Assembly (NCBI GenBank): GCA_029959195.1
Contig: CP114122.1
Coordinates: forward strand, 1,674,001 to 1,738,000
Direction: 5' to 3'
Origin: Dictyophora rubrovolvata
Taxonomy: Eukaryota > Basidiomycota > Agaricomycetes > Phallales > Phallaceae
DNA length: 64,000 nucleotides
Shown: one piece after another, positions 50,854 to 61,800 of the stretch
Numbering within the stretch: position 1 is the stretch's first letter
Layout: every line of letters starts with the position of its first letter
Position numbers and translations under genes: made by a program
The notes under the pieces: model-generated
The model's input: the letters and a program-made list of their open reading frames with translations, nothing else
Databases searched by the model: none
What the model was told of the DNA's origin: nothing

Positions 50854-51292
50854 GTCTCGTCGTTCTTTTTTGATATCCTCTTCTTTCTTTTTCTTCTCTT
50901 TGTCTCCTTCCTTCCTTTCCTCCTCCCCACTTTATGTGCAATCCGTAGTACCATCCATTGAACAAAAAAAAAAGATACCGGCGAATTAAAAAAATAAAAT
51001 AAAATAAAATAAACAACAGAAATTAATCTCGAGAAAGGAAAAATATTCCAAGGATTAATAATAATAATATATATATCCATATATATATAGAAAAATATAG
51101 AATATAAAATAAAAAATAAAGATGATACGAGAGAAACGAAACACATACATATCAACTTCCTCCATGCATGATGTCGATGAACCACCTGTGTTTGTTGTGT
51201 TAGTATGGTCAGACTGAGAACCGTAGACGGCAGGCCATGTATGTATACTCGCCGGGTGGTGTTCTGACCGGCCAAAGTAGGACAGATTGGTG

Positions 51293-51293
<1 letters not shown>

Positions 51294-51342
<49 letters not shown>

Positions 51343-51344
51343 TG
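51294..51344. repeat. (CT)n(GT)n compound microsatellite
   Basis: About 15 CT units run directly into about 10 GT units, uninterrupted for some 50 bases. It lies in the upstream region of the C2H2 gene. Length is likely to vary between strains. Confidence 0.95.
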
Positions 51345-51408
51345 CCTCTGCTTTGTTTTCCCCTTGCAGTCTTCGGAGTGGTAACTTTCGGTTTTCTAAC
51401 TTGACATC

Positions 51409-51877
51409 ATGTCCCCTAGTAATAGTAGTAGTACACCGGGGGCCCAGTTACTTGATTACTGGATACAAGCCCTGAAAAAAAAAAAAAAAAAACAAATAAA
51501 AGGCATTTTTCTGGATCACATTACTCGAAATGAAAATAATGATAAAAATAATAATAATCATAAATACGTAATGGCATGGGGTTTGTGTGGCCAGTACTAC
51601 TTACTCTACCAGCATGGTTTTCCTTTTCTCTGTTCGCCCCCCTTTTCCCCACAGTATCCGCACTCCCTTTCCCCTTGCCTCGGACAGTTTATCATTTTCC
51701 GGTGTTAATTTTCTTCAGTGGCTTGGGTGCATCATCGATGGCAGATGACGCGGATGCATGACAGTGGGGCCCTGGGCGTCGTGGAAGACTGTCGTGGCAC
51801 GAACAGCATTGACGTATGTATATCTGATATCGATATCCCATTTAGTCATCGCAACAAGCTACGCGTGTATCGGGTGA
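51409..51877 (+). CDS. Possible small gene, weak support
   Basis: ATG at 51409 opens a 99-codon frame whose first 22 codons look protein-like (MSPSNSSSTPGAQLLDYWIQ) before a poly-A-encoded Lys run. A second stretch at 51715-51873 follows a good acceptor (TTTTCTTCAG) and reads DSGALGVVEDCRGTNSID, then DIDIPFSHRNKLRVYR, up to a perfect donor (GTGAGTAAG at 51874). No unambiguous intron links the two. It might equally be non-coding. I do not recognise any family. Confidence 0.15.
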
Positions 51878-52940
51878 GTAAGTCCTTGCTTCACTGGCAA
51901 TTGACGTTGCGGTCAGGGTTTGCACGGTATCCGGGAGTGTAGTAAGAGGAGTCTCAGTCTGAGGCTGAGACGGAGAGTAGATAGGCGAGAGTTTGAACCG
52001 TGTAACAATTCCTAGGGCGCGGGATAATAATAGTAATACGCCGTCATCAAAAACATCGTTCGAGGGCCATGGTACTAGCAGGAGCGGATAGAAGGGGGTT
52101 GAAGAAAGAACAAACAGCCGCAGCAGTAGCAGTAGTCTACATATATTTTATTTGCAATCTACATACATCCCTGCATATAGCACATTACAGGAGCAAGCAG
52201 TACTATCCAACTCCCACTGTCCCCTTCTTTTCCCCCACTGAACCCTCTTTTTTTGATATCATCAAGGTCGAGACCGTCCATCATTCTCGACGAAGCACCG
52301 AAACAACAACAAGTCCTCTATCCATACTATACAAGTAAGGGTAACCATCCCCTACCCACAACCCATTGAGAAATATGGCAGCGAGTGCACTGGTGTACTG
52401 TGAACAAAACAAAAGAAGTGAACGAAAGAGGGAAGAAAAAAATAAATGGGGGACACGGCCCGGAAACATCCGTAACGGGCATTTCCAAAAATGAATTCTA
52501 ATCTCAATCAGTCCTAATCTGGCGATTCCTTAGTCTTCTAGAAACGTGTGTGTGTGTTCAGAATTTAAAGTTACACCCGCACTATCTCCGCAATTGGCGT
52601 TGGGCTATATAACACCTACTCCAGCCTACTCCTCTAATTCTCACGAAAGCCAATGTTCGTCAATAGCTGTCCACCATTGACATTCTTTCCCTTTGCACGG
52701 CGCGACACTGCCAGTCCAACCGTACACGGTACACCAACCCTCGGGGTTCAGGCCGCCTTTTTCGGAACCCGACCCTTCCGAAGCCGGTAAAACACGTCCG
52801 AGCCGAGAATTCGGGCACTACAATTTAGTTTGAGGCTAGTTCATTCGCTCAATGCGCGTGTGTCTTGTTCTTCTTCCTCCTCCACGACCTTTATTTTTGG
52901 TCTAATATAATGCGGCGAGCTACAACACGATGACATGACT

Positions 52941-55830
52941 CTAGGGAGAATACTTATTATCATCAAGTTTCTCTTCACACCATCTTCCAACCCATCCCCA
53001 GCAATTCTCTCTTCTTTCAACGAGATCCTCATCCGTCAATAACGTCTTACCAGCTCGAACAGGAACCATCCCTCCCCATCGAGGTACAATAGTACTTCTA
53101 CCGGTCCTCACGTCCGTCGAAGAAAACACTGTGCAGCCATCGTCTGGTCCACGATGTTCGTGTACGTTACTACCCTCATACTTCAATTCCTCCCATACTA
53201 AACCTATAGTACCCCTCGCATGCTCTAAAAACGACTCGCATATCTCCCGGCGAGTGTATTTACCTGCAATGCAAATTATTATCATTATTATTATCACCAA
53301 CAACCGGCGAATCGGAGATAGAGAAGTCGAGGGGGTAATTAATTTAAATGTTCTCAACATGCTAGCTCTACATGTACATACATGTAGGTACACTCACCGG
53401 CGATGACATATACTCTCGCTCCGGAAGCATTTTTGAGCATATACTTGATACTGAGTATAATTTCCGGGTGCGATTGATCGAAATGAAGGAGATCGCAGAG
53501 GATTAGGATGTCGAAACCCTGGCGCGCTGTACTGATAGTATCATCGGGTCTAATAATTAATAATAAATAGCAGCGTTTAGAAATTGAAGATCAACAGTAG
53601 GAAAAGGAAGCCGACACGAATAATATGTAAAAGAATAAATAAAAAAGAGAGAGAGAGAAATTGGGTGTTTATTTTGGAGGCCATAGTGAATGTTGGTATT
53701 GCGATGTGCATGTGTGAAGCTGACTGATAGAGGAAGAAAACCTAAACGACGGAATGGCGGATCATGTGAACAAACAATCCAAATCCAAAAAAGGCACGAG
53801 CAGCAGACGGTCAAAGTTGACGAATGAATGAAATCTCCAGCGGTCCTCGGTTTGGATTGGAGACTCCAACTTGCAATTTGAGCTTTTGGTGTTTCAAGTG
53901 ACTGAGGTTGATCGGATTCGGAAGACGTGGCCTTATGAAATGACATCGACGTCGACATAGTGAGGGAAGATATGTGAGAAGGTGAATTGGGTGGAATCGA
54001 ATTTGGCAATGGGCGATGTGGTAAAACCAGACATAACCACAAACACATACTAGTATAACCTCGTATATTGCGGACGTTCTGAATGTAACAATTAATGTTT
54101 CAGGTTGCTAATGGACACCAAAAAGCAACTTGGACGAATAATGGTACGGTTAATGCTTATTAGCATTTCCGCGTGGGCGCGTAAAATGTAAATGAATGAA
54201 CAGACAGCTTGGTTATTGGTATTGGTATTGGTATTGGTATTGGTCTTGGTCTTGGTCTTGGTCTTGATCACCCTCGTCAAACAGACACGTCCATGTTCGC
54301 GCCCGCGCCAACGCCAAACGTTACAGAAATCGAGGTGTCCCCAAAACTGACCTATAAAGAAAGAAAGCCGACGTTCCACACGCATAAAACGGACACTTTT
54401 TTTCCATTTCTTCATCGAACGGGGACTTTAGTATTTGCCAGATTTGGAAGCTGCACTCCATAATCGATGCGGATTATTATTACTACTCCAGAAAATCTGA
54501 CGGGGACGTTAAAATGTTGGCAAGTGTGTGATTTGGAAGAAAACAAGCACACATGAAATGAATGATAGTAATAATAATAGTAATAACAACGAGGAAGCGG
54601 CGAGCGAATATGTAATTTGGACGGTTTGGTTCTTAGTATACATAGTTGGCGCGTGGATTTAGCCAGACAGGTTTGCTTAATTGTTCGTGAAGAGATTATT
54701 TTGTGCGCTCGTTTCGTGACGGGTTGTGATACCACCTCTACCTTCAACTTAATATCAAAAAGTAGTAAGCACGACTTGTAGTCAAAGGAGCATTTCGGCT
54801 TATGGCATGAAACGCGACTTACGCGTGCAGGAGACTGACACTCGAAGTACAAGATGCACAACTGTCAACGTTCAATTCGTGCATCTTTTTTGTTTAACGC
54901 CATCTGGATTTTCATCGATCATGCCTTCACTGGTCGCCCGATGCATCCCTTTGGTCCCAAGACAGCCGGTCTTGGCGAATTTGATGACCCCGTTGGGAGT
55001 ATGTCGATCCTTGTCTTCGAGTATCGTGATTAAGTTTGGGGTAGGAGATAATATTTACACAATAGAGGATTGGGGAGTCGAAATTGAGGAATATGTTCCC
55101 CAAGTAATTAAAAAAGAAACGCAAAAAGTATCTTTTTTTCTCCAGCTTACCTTAGATGTCTTAACACATGTGCGGGGTCATCACCCCATTCGTAACCTTC
55201 AACAATAACATCTACACCCGATCCTCCTGATCCTCCACGTTTGTGTTGAGTATTTCTCTCCGCATTCGCTTTAAGATTTCCGAGAATCGTGGTATCTGGA
55301 TAGTCAGTTGCGACAATAAGCGAAGGAGCCTGGGTCTTTGGCAGTGTCGATAAAAGAAGTGAAGGTAATGCTGCACCAGCTCCTAATTCGAGTACTGTAA
55401 ACGTAAACACGGAACGGAGATGCATAAGCGTTTCTTTTTTTGGATAAAAAAAAGAGAGGTCATACCTGTTTTACCATTCACCGGTAATAACCCCAATTCA
55501 ATCCGTTCGGCAAGAAAAAACGAAGGTGAGAAAAGAGATGATGCTAACAATGTGTTTGCCTAGAAAAATCGAGGTATCAATGACTAGTTTAATCCCGTTT
55601 TTTTTTTTTCAGAATAATTGCTCGGGGGCTCTCTTAACTTTATTTTCCTAAAATGTGAGTTGGGCGATCTGTCGTGAAAAAGTGTTATGAATCAAACGCA
55701 CTTTGGGGGCGATACTGAGCACAAGATCGCCGTACATGACTTGTTCATTCCGTTCTTCTTCTTCAGCACTTATAATACTCTCTCCGTGTTCGTCTAACCC
55801 TCCAAAGGCAATGTCGTATATAGGTTCCAT
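52941..55830 (-). CDS. NNT1/EFM7-like S-adenosylmethionine methyltransferase
   Basis: Class I (Rossmann) methyltransferase of the fungal nicotinamide/protein-lysine methyltransferase group; yeast Nnt1/Efm7 methylates elongation factor 1A. Five exons: 55830-55702, 55559-55466, 55394-55151, 53549-53398 and 53263-52941, about 313 residues. Motifs: GDLVLSIAPKANTLLASSLF, FFLAERIELGLLPVNGKT, VLELGAGAALPSLLLSTLP (cofactor motif I), IVATDYPDTTILGNLKAN (motif post-I), VEGYEWGDD, FDILILCDLLHFDQSHPEI (motif IV), then a helical end with REICESFLEHARGTIGLVWE. The chosen start is MEPIYD at 55830; an in-frame ATG at 55869 would add 13 basic residues. Exons 3 and 4 are separated by 1.6 kb, although family alignment leaves no room for a missing exon there. 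The exact substrate is not readable. Confidence 0.82.
53550..55150 (-). other. 1.6-kb intron of the methyltransferase gene
   Basis: It starts GTAAGC at 55150 and ends TTAATTATTAG at 53550. Contents: a (GGTATT)n(GGTCTT)n repeat, several AT-rich patches and short frames on both strands, including a Ser-rich minus-strand frame around 53830-53960. All other introns here are under about 200 bases. Either an insertion or a nested transcription unit is possible; I see no terminal inverted repeats or transposase. Confidence 0.6.
54209..54266. repeat. Hexamer repeat (GGTATT)n(GGTCTT)n
   Basis: Four to five GGTATT units are followed by four GGTCTT units, in perfect register, inside the long methyltransferase intron. 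On the minus strand it reads as AATACC/AAGACC. It is not the fungal telomere repeat TTAGGG. Confidence 0.9.
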
Positions 55831-58800
55831 GTAATCTCCAATTTTCCAAACCCTACGGCGGCGGCACATGTTGCATGATAAGGGGTTGTACGAATTAATA
55901 AAAAACAAGATAACACTTGCTAAGTCAGAGTGCAGGCTTCAAGTTGAGCCCTAAATATCTGAATAACTGAATGACAGAGGTTTCGAAGGATTGAAGAACG
56001 GTCGGAACGGTTACTCTCGCTAAACGACCGCTTTCGGCATTTCGGCGCCGCAGCTCTTGCCCATACCATACTCTCAGTTGTCTGCGTCAAACATTAATAC
56101 CAGATCGTGGTCGTGGATAACGCAATTGGAGATTGAACACTTTGATAAATGGTTTTTATGGCTCCAAATACAAAAGTAAGCAGTTTTTCTGGCTTTTATT
56201 GGCCAAAAGAATTTCTGACCCTTTTACACTGGCAGCGCGGTTGTTTTTACTTAAAAGCACCCTTAATATGCACTGTATATAACACATGCTTCTGGCAGGC
56301 GAATGTCGTTCTCAAACTCGATCTTTACTCGAGGTTTGAGGACAGATCTCAGCTACTAGTAGCGTGTTCTGCAGGCCTTTAGCTTACAAACATGATGGGC
56401 ACTTGAACCCAACAGCTTGGTAACTCTTTTTCTTAAAAATAAGAAATATATGGATATTGGATATTGATTCCACTCTTACATCTTTTTGAAAGCATAGTTG
56501 CGTTCCATAACACTGGCGTGTAAAGAAACAAGGAGACTGTCGTAACTTGGATGTACGTATGTAATAGATACTTAAGCAATGCTGATGGGCACTTTCAACA
56601 GCAGCGATTACCATGGGACTTGTGAGTCTTAAAATCTGCCTTTCATACGTTACATGTTACATATATTTATCATTCCTTATCATGCGGTCCGCGTGACAGC
56701 ATCATGAACCGATCGATTCATGATTGTAATACTACAGAGCACGATGCTTTTCTTGTATACTGCTTTAATCAAGTTAGAGCAGTGGAGGAATGATTGTGGC
56801 GGTAAGTAACAAGGGGGAGGAGCTTTTCTGCATATGCTAAACTACTTCGCAATTCCATTTCAGTTGATCTGTGTTATAAACGATCGGCACATTCTACAGT
56901 TATAGTACTGTTAGTGCACGCCCGTTTTCGCCGGGTCATCCGTTGTGAAAAACAGTAGCAAGTAGCAGGACCGTTGACGGGGCCCAGGTTTACGGCCCCG
57001 AGCTCGATCATTTCGTGGCTTTTACCCCTCTTTGGTCGTTGACCCTATGCGTGATGCGTTTTCCTTCCCACGTCATGCTGCTTTAAAGATCCGTACTCAA
57101 GTTCTTCGCGCGCGTCGAACACAATCCATTTGATTATCTATTTACGTACCCAATTTTTGCGCACCACCAGTTTTACCCAACTTTCCTGTCAATTGTTATC
57201 AATTATTCCCCCAAGATATGATGATGTATACAACCATGTCCGCTTTTACATTTTTCAACAAGAATGTATCTTCTGCTCAGGTACGAGTCACATGGACTTG
57301 CAACTAAATTACGCCCCTTATATTATACCTTATATATAGATTACGTTTTGTTCAATCCCGTATACAGTTTTCAAGCGCCACTATGTCCTCTTCCGCGGTG
57401 CTGTCAAAAACATCAGCCTTAACAATAGGAAACACCGGCCCAGAGTCATTTAAGGTACGACCAGTCGACATATATCCATGAGAGTTTATTTTCAAGATGT
57501 CTATAATATGCAAGTAGCTTAGAATCATAAACCCGCCCTCACCTTCCAGAAAAAACTAATGGGGTAAAAGAAGAAAGAAGACATATCGTAGATAAGTACG
57601 TAACTGTAATGCTATGAGTATCACTATTTTAATTTTAAAAGACTCTCCCCGAAGTTCAAAATTCAAATTCAAATCGCTCCCTGCCACGTCAAGGATCTTA
57701 TTAAAACCCGGTCCTCGTTTAAACCCATCTAACCATTTCTAATTGTCGGCTTTGCCGCAAGTCAACGACGCACCCGAAGTGTGAGTTATGACTAAAGTAA
57801 TATGTATTTCGGTGTGCCTGAGGAAAAACCGTGTTCTCAAGTATGTTTGTTTCATCGTTAAATTACTATTACTTGGCACTTCCACTTCATGGGACAGCAG
57901 CTCAGATTCGTCGGTCAAGTTTTTTTTACATCCGAACATCCGATAGATTTAATTATTTTAATCTCTCAAATGAATATACTTTATACGGCAGGTGGTATCA
58001 ACTTGTTGAATATCTACAAAGAGAACGTGTTTTTTCAACAGGTTTTTTCTGCTTAGTAGTCTTTGTCACTATGCCGTTGGCCAGACGTTTGTCAATGGGC
58101 GACAAGACTTTTTGAAAGGTTTGATAGCCTCGGCACTAATAACAACTATTTTTTATTTCTTATCGGTAAATGAGCGGAAAAGCGGTAGAAAATTCCTTAA
58201 ATCAAGCATACTATTGGTCAGATAACGATGGTTTGGTAGTTCGTAGTTTTCATTTTGCAGTCTGAGTTTAGTCGGGGACTCATGAAACTAGAGAGCATCA
58301 ATAAATCTGGGTCCTTTTTGGAAGCTGGTTGAGTCTCCTTTGGCGTTGATTTGGAAGTAGACACCGTGAGAGAGGGTTAATTTTTCTCAAAGTTATGTAA
58401 AGGATTATCAATTAAACTACTATATCTTTTTTAGTTGGCTTCGGGGATTCTTTCAATTGCACAATTCAAATGGTTTCGGACGTCTTACTTGATATGTGAG
58501 AAATCAATAGAGGCTTGGATAATATATATAAATGATACCTTGGATTCGGGAGATGTCGATGATCATCAGCATCTTGGGGAGATCTTGAACCTGGTTTCCC
58601 TCTATCGAGATCACCTGAAGGTTAACTGACGTTAAGCCCCTTCGGCGTCCCTTCCCTTCGCCCGATCACTAGATGGTACTTATCCTCAATGAGTCTGGCT
58701 TTGAACACCAAGGAAGCCAGAAGCATGGCCATGGCTGCCCCGACTGCTGAAGTTTGAATGGCATTTCCCTTCGTGACTTCTCAGGGGGGGGAGTTATACA

Positions 58801-61800
58801 AATCTCAATCAGAGTTGGGCACGCATTCCTGGACAGGGAGATCTCGAGTATAAACAGAAAGAACTCACGCCTTGCTGCCACTGTTCATTACTCATTACTT
58901 GAACCTCCCATTGAATGCTTTTCTTCCATTCCGAAATATCCACGGCCAAACGGCCCATCTCAATTTCAAAAACAAAGATAGAATTATAAGATCCCTCGAT
59001 TTCTGTGGTACGCTTCGAAAGTGATAAGCACCAATCCAATATGAATATTGTCAAACATTATTACTGCCCCACAATGCTTGCTGATATTACTGACCCTTGC
59101 TTGACCGTGACGATCATCACTAGGAGTACTATTATTTACTCGCGTTATTTACAATGCCAGTTCAATTGCCCAGCTGCCTTGGCCCTTTTTAATCCTTTCA
59201 ATCTATGATCGAAAAAAATTGAGTTGAAATCAACCAGACTGGATATGAAGGATTCTTATCCGTAGTGGCGTTGTTAGATGACTCAGGTTTTTACCATGTG
59301 CTTCGAGTGCCTTCCTTTTAACAAGCTCGCAGAAATTTTACGAGGGACCATAGGGGACCCTTACTCATTATTATTAACTTTCCTGAAAGTCCAAAAACAG
59401 CATCATCCGCGGTGTAGTTAATGTTGTACGTAGCTTCTGACCGGAAATTACTGGACGACGCCACAAGAAACCAGAAGGGGACAAGAATTTTTGGAGAGGA
59501 AGACTTTCAAGAAAGATTACAACTTTATGGCATTGGGTCTCGTTACTAGCTTGATCGTCTGCATCAGATTCCGAGTCAGCCAACAGAAAGTGGAATCATG
59601 AGCATATATGAAGCAATTCAGGGCGATCTGACGAAACTGGGAAATGAGATTATGGTGTGCTGTGGACAAATATCAAGATGCGGACGATGCCAGGCAAGCG
59701 AGTTTCGACACCGAAATGAGAGAAGCATTGATAAATCCACTGCTTAAGCCGTAAACTTGCATAATACCTTTTCAGTCATTCACCGGCAGCATTCTCTACA
59801 CGTTTTTGGATGCCCGGATCTTGCAGCAATATGACAAAACTAAAGGGTGAAAGATAGAAGCTGTCCTCCCCCTCTCGATGGGTCGGCGACTGACCCGACC
59901 GCGCGTCATAAGGAATACAAGTTATCCCATTGAACTTGAACGGAAAAAAAAAATACAACTTTATACAGTAATAAGCAAGGATATTTATGATGACGCCTGC
60001 ATCGAGGAAACAGACTGTTGGCAATAGTTGAGTGCCATGGATTCTTTCTCATTTGATTTACTTTGACAACTTCCACAACAGACGAAATGGTGCAAAAAAA
60101 AAATCCGGTCATCTCAGTTGCCATGTGCATGTGCACCGCCCGTCAAATTCATGTTTGTCTATATTGTCCGTTTCATCATGGAAGAGGAGAACTTCACAGT
60201 GTGAGAATCGGAACCGGATAACTTGAGCACATTATCTTTCGATCAAGAATCAGGGTTTGGTATGGCAACTCTAGTACTCCATACATCCACTTACGAAGGT
60301 ATCATCATTCAGGCTTTTTAGGTTACAACTGCAGGGTATTATAACCGAGACAAATCATTCCTTCCTCCTGACAAAGAAGTCGGGAAAAAAGACGTGGAAA
60401 ATGAACATGACCGGGAACACGTGTCATCTGAAACGTTCAAAATTGTCCGGGGTACGTTATATTCCGGTACCGACATGATCATACTAGTAGTAGCAAGTTT
60501 GAAGGCGTTTTGCTGTCATGGCCAGTACGACAAATTGTTTGGAGGATGTTCCCTGATGTTCCTTCTTTTTTACGAGTCAGAGCAGATAAAACATAAAATA
60601 CCTGAGATCCGAAACACAAGAATCGTGACAAAGTCTGAGTGTCGATTGACCGAGTTCAATCGGTGTAACATTCCCCCGATCCCAAACAATCCTCCAAAAG
60701 TTCTGCATGGTTGGTGATTTGATGTTCACTACGCATACCGACTAACATGTTCAAAATTTTGTTCAATCACTGGAAGCCTTCAGTGAGACAACGTGAAAAA
60801 CTGAAGAAAATGAAAGATCATGTTGATCGAATATCTATGGCATGCATGGCACGCTCAGGCTCAGGCTGGCTCGGTGGAGAAGGGGATTAGTGCTTCTTTT
60901 GCCTTCGCAAGGGGGCAAGAGTCTTTTTGAAATCCGGTGTAGCATCCTTCCTTTGTTTCATTGCTCGAAGAACCGACACGTTGGTACTTTAAATCCCGAT
61001 AATGAGGCCTTGAGGATCCAGATAGCTGTCTTATCCGTTCTTGTTGACAGGCTAGCATGTGCATGCGTGTAGTTATCGTTTTGTGAAGCACACAGCACAG
61101 AAACTTCCCCTTAGATCTTGTCCAGTTACAAATTGTCGCTGTTCGAAATGAAAAAGGCTTTTTGGCCCTAACAATCCCACAAAATTAAGTAAACATACCT
61201 CCAAATGAGGAGTGATTATCCTCTGCCGGTAATAATACAAACAGGGGAGCTTGAAAAACATAGTTGGTGGCGAAAAGAATCTTCTGACGATGAAAACTCC
61301 TGCTTAATAGATAACCGCTTCTTCCTAGGAATTGTAATAGTTGTCGGATAATATAATAATGATGCCTCCCGTGCCAACTTCACGAAGCATGTCACCTCCT
61401 ATCATTTTTCGTTTCGCCCCTTTAATTACAAAACATAGCTTTCTGGTAGGGCTCGAGTTCGGATAGAAATCTGCACCTGCATCAGCCATCAGCATCGTGA
61501 TAATAATCATCGGTACGTGCGGGAGAGTGAAAAAGAAAAAATCATGTACAACATCATCATATCTCGAACCCTTTCCCTTTCATCCTAAAAGAGCAAATCA
61601 AAGTGTTTTGAACAAAGTTCTCCGACCACGATGATTGCCAGACACGCGATTCTCTTTCCATGCGGATAGACAGCATGCCATTGACATCCTATATCCCAGT
61701 TATCCAATTCAAAGTCGAAATGTCATCGGAAATCCACTTGAACTGTCAATCTCCCCCCCAATGTGCAGTAACATCTTGCAAAAATGATCGAAACCAGTCG

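Larger units (their letters stand above)
50854..52940. other. Promoter region of the C2H2 gene, microsatellites, possible small gene
   Basis: About 2.1 kb between the C2H2 start (minus) and the methyltransferase stop (minus). Near the gene it is AT-rich with TATATA runs (about 51068-51095) and A/T-rich pentamer repeats (AAAAT, about 50988-51010). A CT/GT microsatellite and a 19-base poly-A (about 51476-51492) follow. A possible small plus-strand gene is listed separately. Confidence 0.45.

Noticed and set aside
51473-51492. 19-base poly-A considered as the tail of a SINE or retrocopy
   Set aside because: No target-site duplication, no tRNA-like head and no second copy in the window.
54209-54266. 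Hexamer repeat considered as interstitial telomere
   Set aside because: Units are GGTATT/GGTCTT, not TTAGGG or another known fungal telomere unit.
59374-60024. Minus-strand frames near 59.4-60.0 kb considered as a gene
   Set aside because: The apparent start is not an ATG and the pieces do not join at convincing splice sites.
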